Source: FCB group bacterium (lineage in GTDB: Bacteria > Fidelibacterota > Marinisomatia > SCGC-AAA003-L08 > JACNLC01). From it: 42,085 bases of DNA. The notes beneath the pieces are model-generated. The model worked only from the letters and a program-made list of their open reading frames with translations. It had not been told where the DNA came from and ran no database searches. The stretch is from positions 1 to 42,085 of the forward strand of contig JAADGM010000045.1 of NCBI GenBank assembly GCA_013152375.1, written 5' to 3'. Numbering within the stretch: the first letter of the stretch is position 1; each line of letters starts with the position of its first letter. Below are positions 24,660 to 33,491 of the stretch, piece after piece. A program made the translations under genes and the position numbers.

Positions 24660-25142
24660 CTATCTTGCAGCCTCATTCGCCGTCCAACTGATGGCTGCCA
24701 GTTTCCACTGTCCTTCAATTCTTTGCCAGACCCCCAGATACTTGCCCTCACTGCGGATTTGTTCACCGGCTATCTCCAGTACCATATAGCTTCTGCCGTC
24801 GAAATATCCCAGATCACCTGAAGCAGCGACGACAATCGTATCCGCTTTCCCGGATATCTCCCGGTAGGGAAGCTTGAACCATTGCTGTTCATAAAACCGC
24901 TTTATAGCTTCCCGTCCGACAATAGGCGCAAAGCCCGGCGGTTGAAAGACAGCCCGGGGCGCAATGAGTGCCATGGCACCGTTCAGATCCCTCTGTTCCT
25001 CTGCCTGTAACAATGCCCGGTCAGCCTGGCGGATCTGCTTTGCCAGGGCGCCGTTATTAACTGAAAGATCTCCTTTTCCACAACAGGCGACAACCAGAGC
25101 CGCGGCAGCAGCCAGCAGACTATAGACGAATATACGCTTCAT
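24660..25142 (-). CDS. SnoaL/DUF4440-like lipoprotein
   Basis: This protein of about 160 residues has a lipoprotein signal (MKRIFVYSLLAAAAALVVAC, Cys20) and one NTF2-like cone domain: 'ADRALLQAEEQRDLNGAMALIAPRAVF', 'PIVGREAIKRFYEQQW', 'GDLGYFDGRSYMVL', 'GKYLGVWQRIEGQWKLAAISW'. This is the DUF4440/SnoaL-like pattern, found in small enzymes and ligand binders. The ATG at 25142 has GGGAGG nine bases upstream; a longer in-frame start at 25205 would spoil the signal peptide. The ligand is unknown. It is convergent with the PFOR operon. Confidence 0.85.
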   Translation of the reverse strand: MKRIFVYSLLAAAAALVVACCGKGDLSVNNGALAKQIRQADRALLQAEEQRDLNGAMALIAPRAVFQPPGFAPIVGREAIKRFYEQQWFKLPYREISGKADTIVVAASGDLGYFDGRSYMVLEIAGEQIRSEGKYLGVWQRIEGQWKLAAISWTANEAAR

Positions 25143-25271
25143 AACAGATTTCCTCCCTTTGGTTTTTCTCCCTTCGGATATCAGTAACACCAGCTGCCAA
25201 CCCACCCTGCCGATTGGAGCACATTACTCGATAAAAATATATGACTTGATTCAGCACTTATAATTTGATGG

Positions 25272-26291
25272 TTACGCTGTTTCCACAGAGTCAGGCGAAG
25301 CATATTGTCGGGTTTTGTCATCCGCGGAGATTACCACAGACCCCAATCTCTGTTCCGTCTCTACTCTCCGATGCGCTTCGGCAGCCTGCTCAAACGAATA
25401 GATTTTATCGACGACGGATCTAATTTTGCCCTCTTCAATCATTCCCCTGAGGTCCAGCAGTTCTTGCTCCGTTTCTCCGGCAAAGGCAAAGATCACTTTC
25501 TTATCGGTGAACTTCGATGTAAGGACAGCTCTCAGCATATCGGATAAACGGGGATTCCCAATGAGATAGCGCCCCTTTGGGTTAAGTGCTTTTACGCATC
25601 GGGTGTAGGAACTTTTGGCAACCATGTTGAAAATCACATCATAGGTTTGACCGCTTTTTGTGAAGTCCTTTTTAGTATAATCGACAAAATGATCAGCCCC
25701 GATCCGGCGTAGCATTTCCTCCTTGACTGTATTGTCAACTGCCGTCACCTCTGCCCCCATTGCTTTGGCAATCTGCACCGCAAAAGTACCGATACTGCCA
25801 CCTGCACCGTTTACCAATACCTTTTCCCCGTTTTGGATTTTCGCCTTTCTCATGAAATGAAGGGCATTCAACCCGCCCAGAGGTACCGCTGCCGCCTCTT
25901 CAAAGCTCAAATTGGCCGGCTTGTGTACAAGCGTGTAGCCCGCCGGCAGGCATACGTATTCACCATACGCGCCCAACCGCAGCTTGGCAGACCCGAAAAT
26001 CTGATCCCCAACCTTGAACCTTGAGACGGCTTTGCCGACGGATTCAACCTCACCTGCAAGATATCCTCCCAGTATGGGTTTCCTGGGTTTAAAAAGCCCC
26101 AAAGCAATTCGCATAGGCAGCCAGACCCACTTCACCTGAAATTTGAAACTCCGTAATTCACAGTCGGTCTTCGTTGCTTCTGCGGCACGAACTTTTATCA
26201 GGATTTCATCGTCCCTGGGTGCGGGTTTTTCAACCTCTTTAACCTGAAGAACATCCGGTGATCCGTATTTTGCATATACAATCGCTTTCAT
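25272..26291 (-). CDS. Zinc-free medium-chain dehydrogenase, quinone oxidoreductase-like
   Basis: This 339-residue MDR-superfamily protein starts 'MKAIVYAKYGSPDVLQVKEV'. It has a GroES-like N-terminal domain and a Rossmann domain with the nucleotide motif 'VNGAGGSIGTFAVQIAKAMGA' (about 148-168). The structural and catalytic zinc Cys residues of alcohol dehydrogenases are absent, as in QOR and reticulon-4-interacting-protein-like members that reduce quinones or enals with NADPH. A 'VKWVWLPMRIALGLFKPRKPILGG' insert is typical of this subgroup. The C-terminus carries a short polar extension. The upstream 200 bases hold no clear promoter. It is probably a single gene unit. Confidence 0.9.
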   Translation of the reverse strand: MKAIVYAKYGSPDVLQVKEVEKPAPRDDEILIKVRAAEATKTDCELRSFKFQVKWVWLPMRIALGLFKPRKPILGGYLAGEVESVGKAVSRFKVGDQIFGSAKLRLGAYGEYVCLPAGYTLVHKPANLSFEEAAAVPLGGLNALHFMRKAKIQNGEKVLVNGAGGSIGTFAVQIAKAMGAEVTAVDNTVKEEMLRRIGADHFVDYTKKDFTKSGQTYDVIFNMVAKSSYTRCVKALNPKGRYLIGNPRLSDMLRAVLTSKFTDKKVIFAFAGETEQELLDLRGMIEEGKIRSVVDKIYSFEQAAEAHRRVETEQRLGSVVISADDKTRQYASPDSVETA

Positions 26292-26494
26292 ACATTTACA
26301 TTATTATCTTCATTGGTGTCTGCAAGGCAAATAACCTCATCGTAAAAACAGTTGCCTGAGTGGAGCCCGTTGACAATGTTCATAGAGAGGAAAAAAGTTA
26401 TTTGGAGATTGTTCGTCTATAAACGAATAGCCAAATTGTTGAACACCCTCAAAAGAAATGTAGTGATGCGTTGTTTGACATTCGGGAATGATCA

Positions 26495-26770
26495 TCAAAC
26501 AATTTCAAGATGGAGTTTTTTGCCTAGGGCTTTAATATATTTTTCTAATGTTGATAATCGAATATCTTCTGCATGATTCTCTATCCTTGAGATAGCCGAT
26601 TTTCCAGTTTGAAGTTTCTTCGCAACTTGTTCTTGAGTTAATCCTACTGCTTTGCGGGATTGACGTAATAGTACTCCAATTTTAAAATTCTCATAACCAC
26701 TCTCATATCCAAGTGCAAAATCAGTATCTTCCTTTTTTCTTTTTGCAATGTATTTCTTTAAATCACTCAT
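26495..26770 (-). CDS. XRE-family antitoxin, HigA-like
   Basis: This 91-residue protein has a C-terminal helix-turn-helix: 'IGVLLRQSRKAVGLTQEQVAKKLQTGKSAISRIENHAEDIRLSTLEKYIKALGKKLHLEIV' in outline, about residues 30-91. It is the usual length of toxin-antitoxin HigA/RelB-type regulators. The ATG at 26770 has AAAGGAC about 9 bases upstream and overlaps the end of the toxin frame by 8 bases. That toxin-first order is typical of higBA. AT-rich composition contrasts with neighbours and suggests acquisition. The antitoxin appears intact. Confidence 0.88.
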   Translation of the reverse strand: MSDLKKYIAKRKKEDTDFALGYESGYENFKIGVLLRQSRKAVGLTQEQVAKKLQTGKSAISRIENHAEDIRLSTLEKYIKALGKKLHLEIV

Positions 26771-27121
26771 ATTTCTGTGTCCTTTCAAGAAAATCACTCT
26801 TGCTATTTTCTGCTAATTTTATTTCTCTAATTGGAGTTTTTTGAGACTTTTTTATAAAACCGTTTGTCAAAACAACAAATCTGTTCCCATACATAAATCC
26901 AAGTAAACATATAATATCATTACCAAGCCTTACTCTCACTTCCCAAATATTTTTAGAACGCGGCGCTAGCTTTTGAAATAATTTGAAGGGTCTGACTCCA
27001 ATTCTTCCACTAATTTTAATACCAAGGTTACTTTTTGAGCATATTTAAAAGGTAAAGAAGAAAGGAAATCCTCAATGGGACTTTTACCATTTACTGTTTT
27101 ATAAAATAGGATTTCTTTCAT
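26763..27121 (-). pseudogene. HigB/Gp49-type toxin broken by a one-base frameshift
   Basis: Reading from ATG 27121 gives 'MKEILFYKTVNGKSPIEDFLSSLPFKYAQKVTLVLKLVEEL', the standard start of Gp49-like (HigB) toxins, then a stop at about residue 52. In another frame the family resumes exactly there: 'GVRPFKLFQKL', 'NIWEVRVRLGND', 'FVVLTNGFIKKSQKTP' and 'REIKLAENSKSDFLER', ending at 26763 just inside the antitoxin gene. Adding one G to the TTGGAG around 26997-27001 (minus strand) would join the two parts as LVEELGVRPF. So either the toxin is truly inactivated or the base is a sequencing error. The joined length (about 119) fits the family. Confidence 0.85.
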
Positions 27122-27629
27122 ATTACAAAGTATACATATATGTTAACCCCGTGCAAGAAATAAATAGTATAAAACACATCAATCTAATGGATAAAATAGT
27201 CGGCTTGAAATGTAGTGTAAAATTCTCAAAAACAATCCGGTGCCCGTACAGATTCCTTAAACCAAAAAACCGCAGGAATCCCAGCGGGAAAGGCCTTCGA
27301 TTGTCTTGTGTGAAAATTACCGGATACGCTATTCATGACTATATTGAGTGGTTACTTCCTTTTTAAACAGAACTAAATTATAACCTAATGGGATTTATTT
27401 CCTAATACAGAAATTCGGGTGTCCGCCTGCTAACTCTATAATCGTTGAAAATAGAACCTGCCTCCAGCGGCCAGGTCCGGCACACCCTGCCCGCCGGTTT
27501 AAAATTAAGTTGTCTCTTCCGGCTGACAGGGGATAATTTCAGGGGTCCGATATCATCGTTTTATTTGAGATATGGTCTCAATTAAAGGACAACGATAAGT
27601 TAACCCGGCTCTCGCCTCAAGGAGAGTCG
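27122..27629 (+). other. Intergenic region and leader of the pyruvate dehydrogenase operon
   Basis: This gap of about 508 bases lies between the divergent toxin-antitoxin locus and aceE. The left half is AT-rich and shows no gene; a 71-codon frame at 27151-27366 has no ribosome site or domain. The right half contains nested inverted repeats, listed separately, and a hairpin (CTCTC at 27609-27613 with GAGAG at 27622-27626) overlapping the AAGGAGAG ribosome site of a possible TTG start at 27630. Confidence 0.4.
27555..27596. promoter_or_regulatory. Nested inverted repeats upstream of aceE
   Basis: An outer pair, ATCGTT (27555-27560) with AACGAT (27591-27596), encloses an inner pair, TTGAGA (27565-27570) with TCTCAA (27576-27581). 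The set ends about 35-65 bases before the start codon candidates. It could be an operator for a pyruvate-sensing regulator or an RNA stem in the leader. No known consensus was recognised. Confidence 0.35.
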
Positions 27630-27659
27630 TTGACCCGGATCAGGAGAACCAAAGTAAGT

Positions 27660-30320
27660 ATGCCGAAAAATTATACAGACAAGAATCCCGGAGAAACCCG
27701 GGACTGGCTGGAGTCCCTGCAGGCCCTTGTGGAGGCGGAAGGACTCGAGCGCACCCATTTCATTCTGGATAAACTCCTTGACAGCGCCCGCCGCCTCGGC
27801 TGCCGGATGCCCTACAGTCCGAACACGGCCTATTTGAACACGATCCCCGTTTCCCGGCAGAAACCTTTTCCCGGTGACCGCGAGATCGAGCGGCGCATCA
27901 AGTCCATCATCCGCTGGAACGCCATGGCCATGGTGGTGAAGGCCAACCGTGAGAATCACGGGATCGGCGGTCATATTTCCTCCTATGCTTCGGCGGCAAC
28001 CCTGTATGAAGTGGGGTTCAATCACTTTTTCCGCGGACCCGACGACCCGTCCGGAGGGGATTTGATCTTCTTCCAGGGACACACTTCGCCCGGCATCTAT
28101 GCCCGGGCCTACCTGGAAGGACGCTTATCCGGCAGCCAGCTGCATAATTTCCGCCGGGAACTCAGCGCAAAAGGCGGGCTTCCGTCATATCCCCATCCGT
28201 GGCTGATGCCGGATTTCTGGCAGTTCGCCACGGTTTCCATGGGTCTTGGTCCCATCATGGCCATCTATCAGGCGCGGTTCATGCGCTACCTCATCGACCG
28301 GGGCCTCGCGGAAGATACCGGCCGCAAAGTCTGGGCCTTTCTTGGCGATGGCGAGATGGATGAGCCTGAAGCCCTGGGCGCCATTACCCTGCCTTCCCGG
28401 GAACAGCTGGACAATCTCATTTTCGTCGTCAACTGTAATTTGCAGCGGTTGGACGGTCCGGTGAGGGGGAACGGCAAGGTGATCCAGGAACTGGAAGGCG
28501 CCTTCCGGGGCGCCGGCTGGAATGTGATCAAAGTCGTCTGGGGCTCAGACTGGGATCCGCTGCTGGAGAAGGACAAATCGGGACTGCTGGCAAAGCGTAT
28601 GGACGAGATCGTGGATGGAGATTCCCTGAAATACATTGTGGAGGATGGTGCGTATGTCCGCCGGCACTTTTTCGGAAAGTACCCCGAACTATTAAAAATG
28701 GTGGAGCATCTCACAGATGACGAAGTCTGGAAACTGCGCCAGGGAGGGCATGATCCCGCCAAGGTCTATGCGGCCTATGCCGAAGCGGTGGCCCATAAGG
28801 GTCAGCCCACCGTGATTCTGGCCAGAACCATCAAGGGCTACGGCCTCGGTGAAGCGGGTGAAGGACGGAATATTACCCACTCCCAGAAAAAGCTCAATGA
28901 AAAAGAACTCCTCTATTTCAGATCGCGGTTCAATATTCCTCTGTCGGACGAAGACTGCATCAAGGCGCCTTTCTTCAAACCGGAAGCCGACAGCGCCGAG
29001 ATGGCGTATCTCCAGGAACGGCGCCGGAAATTGGGGGGCTATCAACCCATCCGTCTTGAGCGGGCCGAACCTACCAAAGTCCCGGAGTTGAAAAGCTTCA
29101 AATCTCTGCTGGGCGGCTCCGGAGACAGGGAGTTTTCTACGACGATGGCCTTTGTCAGACTGCTTTCTCTGCTGACGAAAGATAAAGAGATCGGCAAATT
29201 TGTGGTACCCATCATTCCCGATGAGGGACGCACCTTCGGGATTGACCCTCTGTTCCGGCAGCTGGGAATTTATTCTCATGTGGGGCAGTTATACGATCCC
29301 GTGGACTCAGATCAGTACCTGTACTATCGTGAGGACCGGAAGGGACAGATCCTCGAAGAGGGGATCAGTGAAGCAGGCTCGGTTTCTTCGTTTATTGCCG
29401 CCGGTATGGCGCACAGCACCTACGGCATCAATATGATCCCGTTTTACATTTTTTACTCCATGTTCGGATTCCAGCGCATTGGTGATTTTATCTGGGCTGC
29501 CGCAGACATGCGTACCCGGGGATTTCTCATCGGAGGGACCTCGGGGAGAACCACCCTGGCAGGGGAGGGTTTGCAGCATCAGGACGGACACAGCCTGCTC
29601 ACCGCGTCGGTTATTCCCAACCTGAAGGCGTATGACCCGGCCTTCGCCTACGAGATTGCCGTCATTGTGCAGGACGGTATGCGCAGGATGCATCAGGAGC
29701 AGCAGGATATCTTCTATTATATGACTGTCCAGAATGAAAATTACCGTCATCCCGATATGCCGGAGGCCGCGGAAGAAGGCATCCTCCGGGGCATGCACCG
29801 CCTTCAAAAGCATGACGGCAAAAGACTTAAAGTGCGCCTGCTGGGGAGCGGATCTCTGGTGAACGAGGTTCTCTCTGCCGCAAAGCTACTGGAAAAAGAC
29901 TGGAATGTAAGTCCGGAAGTCTGGAGCGTGACGAGTTACAGCGAATTGAGAAAAGAAGCTGAAGATGCCCGACGCTGGAACCATCTGCATACGGGATCCG
30001 AACCGAAAAGATCATGGCTGGAAACCTGTCTGTCCGACTGCAGTTCACCGGTGATCGCGGTCTCCGACTATGTTAAACTGGTTGCAGAACAGATCTCGGC
30101 CTATCTGCACTGTCCGGTGGTGGCGCTGGGTACGGATGGTTTTGGCCGCAGCGATACGAGAGAAGCTCTGAGAACATTTTTTGAAATAAACCGCTATTAC
30201 ATCGTCCTGGCCGCCCTGAATGCCCTGTACCGGGACGGGAAAATTGAGCAGTCAGCAATTGTAAAAGCAGTTAAAAAATACGGGATTGAGATTGATAAAC
30301 CCAATCCGGTGACCCAATAG
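27660..30320 (+). CDS. aceE: Pyruvate dehydrogenase E1 component, homodimeric AceE type
   Basis: This enzyme of about 886 residues decarboxylates pyruvate with thiamine diphosphate and passes the acetyl group to E2. It aligns clearly with proteobacterial AceE: 'ETRDWLESLQALVEAEG' at the N-terminus, the TPP/Mg motif 'GDGEMDEPEALGAITLPSREQLDNL' (about 229) and 'VVNCNLQRLDGPV'. The middle and C-terminal transketolase-like parts follow, with 'PDEGRTFGIDPLFRQLG' and 'GGTSGRTTLAGEGLQHQDGHS'. ATG 27660 puts 'ETRDWL' at residue 12, as in known AceE. A TTG at 27630 in the same frame has a better ribosome site (AAGGAGAG) but would add ten residues; the true start is undecided. E2 and E3 genes follow. 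Confidence 0.95.
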   Translation: MPKNYTDKNPGETRDWLESLQALVEAEGLERTHFILDKLLDSARRLGCRMPYSPNTAYLNTIPVSRQKPFPGDREIERRIKSIIRWNAMAMVVKANRENHGIGGHISSYASAATLYEVGFNHFFRGPDDPSGGDLIFFQGHTSPGIYARAYLEGRLSGSQLHNFRRELSAKGGLPSYPHPWLMPDFWQFATVSMGLGPIMAIYQARFMRYLIDRGLAEDTGRKVWAFLGDGEMDEPEALGAITLPSREQLDNLIFVVNCNLQRLDGPVRGNGKVIQELEGAFRGAGWNVIKVVWGSDWDPLLEKDKSGLLAKRMDEIVDGDSLKYIVEDGAYVRRHFFGKYPELLKMVEHLTDDEVWKLRQGGHDPAKVYAAYAEAVAHKGQPTVILARTIKGYGLGEAGEGRNITHSQKKLNEKELLYFRSRFNIPLSDEDCIKAPFFKPEADSAEMAYLQERRRKLGGYQPIRLERAEPTKVPELKSFKSLLGGSGDREFSTTMAFVRLLSLLTKDKEIGKFVVPIIPDEGRTFGIDPLFRQLGIYSHVGQLYDPVDSDQYLYYREDRKGQILEEGISEAGSVSSFIAAGMAHSTYGINMIPFYIFYSMFGFQRIGDFIWAAADMRTRGFLIGGTSGRTTLAGEGLQHQDGHSLLTASVIPNLKAYDPAFAYEIAVIVQDGMRRMHQEQQDIFYYMTVQNENYRHPDMPEAAEEGILRGMHRLQKHDGKRLKVRLLGSGSLVNEVLSAAKLLEKDWNVSPEVWSVTSYSELRKEAEDARRWNHLHTGSEPKRSWLETCLSDCSSPVIAVSDYVKLVAEQISAYLHCPVVALGTDGFGRSDTREALRTFFEINRYYIVLAALNALYRDGKIEQSAIVKAVKKYGIEIDKPNPVTQ

Positions 30321-30351
30321 CGCAATAAAAACAGATGTCAGGAGAATTAAA

Positions 30352-31638
30352 TTGGTAAAAGAGATATTGCTTCCCGAAATCGGAGAAGGGATTGATTCGG
30401 TGGAGATCAGTGAAATCTCTGTGAAGTCCGGAGATACCGTAAAGGTGGATGATGTGATCCTGGTGCTCGAATCGGAAAAAGCCACCATGGAAATACCAGC
30501 CGAGCAGGCCGGTATCGTACAGGAAATTTTTGTTAAAGCAGGAGATTCGGTTGCCCCGGGAACTCGTATCATGACCCTCGATGTGGCCGGGGCCGACGAC
30601 CCAGCACCAACAGTGAACGACGAGCAGTCTGCTCAACCCATGCCGCAGCCTGAAGAAACGATTCCCGAAAAACTACCGGTGATTCCCGATAAAATGCCTG
30701 CGGCAGCCGTCCCTGAGCAGTCGGTACCGGCAGCTCCTGCCGGACTCTCAAGCAGTTTACCTCTGGCCAGTCCAGCCGTGCGGAAATTTGCCCGGGAATT
30801 GGGCTGCGACATCAGTCTGGTAAAAGGAACCGGTACTAAAAACCGGATCACCAAACAGGATGTGCAGGATTTCATCAAAAACGCCTTAGCGGGTTCTCAT
30901 GAAGTGTCCGATGTTGATTTTTCACGCTGGGGAGAAGTTGAGAGTCTCCCGTTAAACCGTATCCGCCGCCTTACCGGAACCGCCATGAGCCGGTCATGGA
31001 ACAGCATTCCCCACGTCACCCAATACGACAAAACCGATATTACTGAATTGTTAGAGTTTACCCGTGTGCTGGGTCAATCCGGTGCAGATGATCAGGCAAA
31101 GATCAGTTTGCTGCCCTTCGTGATCAAAGCCCTGGTGCAGACATTAAAGGCATTCCCCGATTTTAACAGCTCTCTGGATTCACGGGGGGAGACTCTGATC
31201 CGGAAGAAATATTACCATATCGGCATTGCCGTTGATACTCCCGCAGGCCTCGTTGTACCGGTCATTAAAAATGCCGACCGGCTGGATCTGAAAAGTCTGA
31301 ACCGGGCCCTAGGGGATGTCAGCCAGCGTGCCAGAGCCCGGAGACTCAAACCCGATGAACTGCAGGGAGCAAGTTTTACCGTCACCAGTCTGGGAGGAAT
31401 AGGGGGGACCTGGTTCAGTCCCATCGTAAATTCTCCCGAAGTTGCCATTCTCGGAATCAGCCGCTACCGTACTGAGGCGGTCTGGGAAAAGGGTCAATTC
31501 GTCCCCCGGACTCTCCTGCCGTATTCACTTTCTTACGACCACCGTGTCATCGACGGCGCCTGGGCCGCCCGCTTTACCGGACAGCTGGGGAAGTTGCTGG
31601 AAAATTTTACCGACATCAAAGATCTGAACCTCATTTAG
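30352..31638 (+). CDS. aceF: Pyruvate dehydrogenase E2, dihydrolipoamide acetyltransferase
   Basis: This 428-residue E2 transfers the acetyl group to CoA. It has one N-terminal lipoyl domain with the lipoylated Lys43 in ESEKATME, a Pro/Ala/Gln-rich linker (about 80-130), and a peripheral subunit-binding domain (ASPAVRKFARELGCDISLVKG, about 140). The C-terminal catalytic domain carries YDHRVIDG (His397, Asp401). E. coli AceF has three lipoyl domains; here there is one. The start is TTG with CAGGAG eight bases upstream and no better ATG. It lies 31 bases after aceE and 10 before the E3 gene. The AceE neighbour makes pyruvate the expected substrate. Confidence 0.95.
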   Translation: MVKEILLPEIGEGIDSVEISEISVKSGDTVKVDDVILVLESEKATMEIPAEQAGIVQEIFVKAGDSVAPGTRIMTLDVAGADDPAPTVNDEQSAQPMPQPEETIPEKLPVIPDKMPAAAVPEQSVPAAPAGLSSSLPLASPAVRKFARELGCDISLVKGTGTKNRITKQDVQDFIKNALAGSHEVSDVDFSRWGEVESLPLNRIRRLTGTAMSRSWNSIPHVTQYDKTDITELLEFTRVLGQSGADDQAKISLLPFVIKALVQTLKAFPDFNSSLDSRGETLIRKKYYHIGIAVDTPAGLVVPVIKNADRLDLKSLNRALGDVSQRARARRLKPDELQGASFTVTSLGGIGGTWFSPIVNSPEVAILGISRYRTEAVWEKGQFVPRTLLPYSLSYDHRVIDGAWAARFTGQLGKLLENFTDIKDLNLI

Positions 31639-31648
31639 CGAATAGATT

Positions 31649-33055
31649 ATGAAAAAAATAAACACAGAAGTTGCCGTCATCGGCGCAGGTCCGGGCGGCT
31701 ATGCGGCAGCCTTCCGGGCTGCTGACCTGGGGAAGTCCGTGACTCTGATTGATAAAAATGCCGATCTTGGCGGCGTTTGCCTGAACCGGGGCTGTATTCC
31801 TTCAAAAGCGCTGCTTCATCTGGCCAGGGTGCTGCGCGAGGCGGAGGACGCCGGCAAAATGGGCATCAGTTTTCAAGCGCCGGAGATTGATCTGGAAAAG
31901 GTGAAAAGCTGGAAAAATAGGGTTGTCACCCGTTTGAATAAAGGTGTGGCCCACCTGGCGAAACTGCGCAATGTGACAGTGGTCAGGGGAACAGCGCGGT
32001 TTGGCTCCGCCGCGGAACTCACGGTAGAAACGGCTGAGGGAGAGTTGAAGCTTGGTTTTGATCACTGTATCATCGCCACGGGGTCACGTCCGGCCTGGCT
32101 GCCAAATTTACCAAAACCCGATGACAGGTTAATGGATTCAACCGGTGCTCTGGAATTGGCCTCGATTCCGCAGCGTTTACTGGTCATCGGCGGGGGATAT
32201 ATAGGACTGGAACTGGGTTCAGCATATCAGGCCTTTGGAGCAGAGGTGAGCGTGGTGGAATTCATGCCAACACTGCTGCCCGGTGCCGATGCCGACCTTG
32301 TAAAACCTCTGCAAGTGCAGCTGAAAAAGAGCTTTTCCCGTATTCTGCTGTCCACTAAAGTAACGGCCGTTGTCCCAAAATCGAATTGCCTCACGGTAAC
32401 ACTCAGCGATGGGGGTGAAAGTATCAACGAGGATTTTGATAAAATACTGGTCTCCGTAGGGAGACGACCGAACACTGATCGGCTTGGTCTGGAGAAGATC
32501 GGGGTCGGAATTTCAGATCGTGGGTTTATTATCACCGATGAAAAAAGACAGACGAATATCCCGGGTATCTATGCCATTGGCGATATTACCGGTGACCCGA
32601 TGCTGGCGCATAAAGCCACTGCCGAGGGCAAGGTCGCTGCCGAAGTCATTGCAGGACTGCCGGCGGCCTTTGATCCGGCAGCAATCCCCGCCGTCATTTT
32701 CACGGACCCCGAAATCGCCTGGGCCGGGCTTACCGAAACCCGTTGCCAGGAAATGAATATCCCCTATCAAAAAGCTGAATTCCCGTGGTCCGCCAGCGGC
32801 AGAGCCCTGACACTGGGGCGGAGTGAGGGTAAAACCAAAGTGCTGGGATCACCTGAGACCGGCCGGATTCTCGGTATCGGTATTGTGGGTCCCGGTGCCG
32901 GCGACCTCATTGCCGAGGGTGTACTGGCCATGGAAATGGGGGCTGACATGGAGGATGTAGGGCTGACAATCCATCCTCATCCCACACTTTCCGAGACCAT
33001 CGGAAATGCCGCCGAAGTCTTCACGGGATCGGTCACCGATCTGCCGGCACAATAA
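31649..33055 (+). CDS. lpdA: Dihydrolipoamide dehydrogenase (E3)
   Basis: This 468-residue FAD enzyme reoxidises the lipoyl arm of E2 and reduces NAD+. It shows an N-terminal FAD motif (VIGAGPGGYAAAFRAADLG), the redox disulfide GGVCLNRGCIPSK (Cys44, Cys49), an NAD motif (VIGGGYIGLELGSAYQAFGAEV), 'IPGIYAIGDITGDPMLAHKA', and the C-terminal catalytic pair HPHPTLSE (His444, Glu449). Length and all catalytic residues are normal. It is the last gene of the pyruvate dehydrogenase operon but may also serve other 2-oxoacid complexes or the glycine cleavage system. Confidence 0.97.
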   Translation: MKKINTEVAVIGAGPGGYAAAFRAADLGKSVTLIDKNADLGGVCLNRGCIPSKALLHLARVLREAEDAGKMGISFQAPEIDLEKVKSWKNRVVTRLNKGVAHLAKLRNVTVVRGTARFGSAAELTVETAEGELKLGFDHCIIATGSRPAWLPNLPKPDDRLMDSTGALELASIPQRLLVIGGGYIGLELGSAYQAFGAEVSVVEFMPTLLPGADADLVKPLQVQLKKSFSRILLSTKVTAVVPKSNCLTVTLSDGGESINEDFDKILVSVGRRPNTDRLGLEKIGVGISDRGFIITDEKRQTNIPGIYAIGDITGDPMLAHKATAEGKVAAEVIAGLPAAFDPAAIPAVIFTDPEIAWAGLTETRCQEMNIPYQKAEFPWSASGRALTLGRSEGKTKVLGSPETGRILGIGIVGPGAGDLIAEGVLAMEMGADMEDVGLTIHPHPTLSETIGNAAEVFTGSVTDLPAQ

Positions 33056-33491
33056 CGAAAACCGGCAGTCGTCTTTTATGCCCGTCTGAAAAGAGTGTAT
33101 CAAACTCATAATTCGACAACCTGATCAATTTATAATTAGGAGTCCGGATGAGATGAAGGCGGAATAGTCATCAGATATAACAATTTTCGGGACCCTGGCT
33201 GATGAGGAAAGGCGGTCGATCATACACTTTAAATGAAATTGCCAGATTTTCCTTGGTTTTATAAGTAGTTAGTTCCTAAAATTACTTCTGTTTAAAGGTA
33301 TAAACCAGCCCGTTATGTTCTGCTATGAGATATTTCCTACGTGAATCAACGATCAAATATTCTATAACAACAGTTGGAAAAAAAATTCCAGGGAAGGGGA
33401 TACCCTTAAACCGGAAGCTGCCGATTTGAGTGCATCGGTCAACCGGCAGTGATAACAAACCGATGTTTGAAAAATAAAGAAAGATGAATTA
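33056..33491 (+). other. Long leader upstream of RRM protein gene with hairpin
   Basis: This gap of about 436 bases contains no gene. Near its right end CTGCCG (33418-33423) can pair with CGGCAG (33444-33449), and inside it CCGAT (33421-33425) can pair with ATCGG (33434-33438); the two pairings share bases and so are mutually exclusive. A weaker TGGAA/TTCCA pair around 33375-33390 flanks an A run. Long structured leaders precede many small bacterial RNA-binding protein genes, so self- or cold-regulation is possible. I found no terminator for lpdA here. Confidence 0.35.

Noticed and set aside
27151-27366. 71-codon frame between the toxin locus and aceE
   Set aside because: Lacks a ribosome site and any known domain; no evidence of coding.
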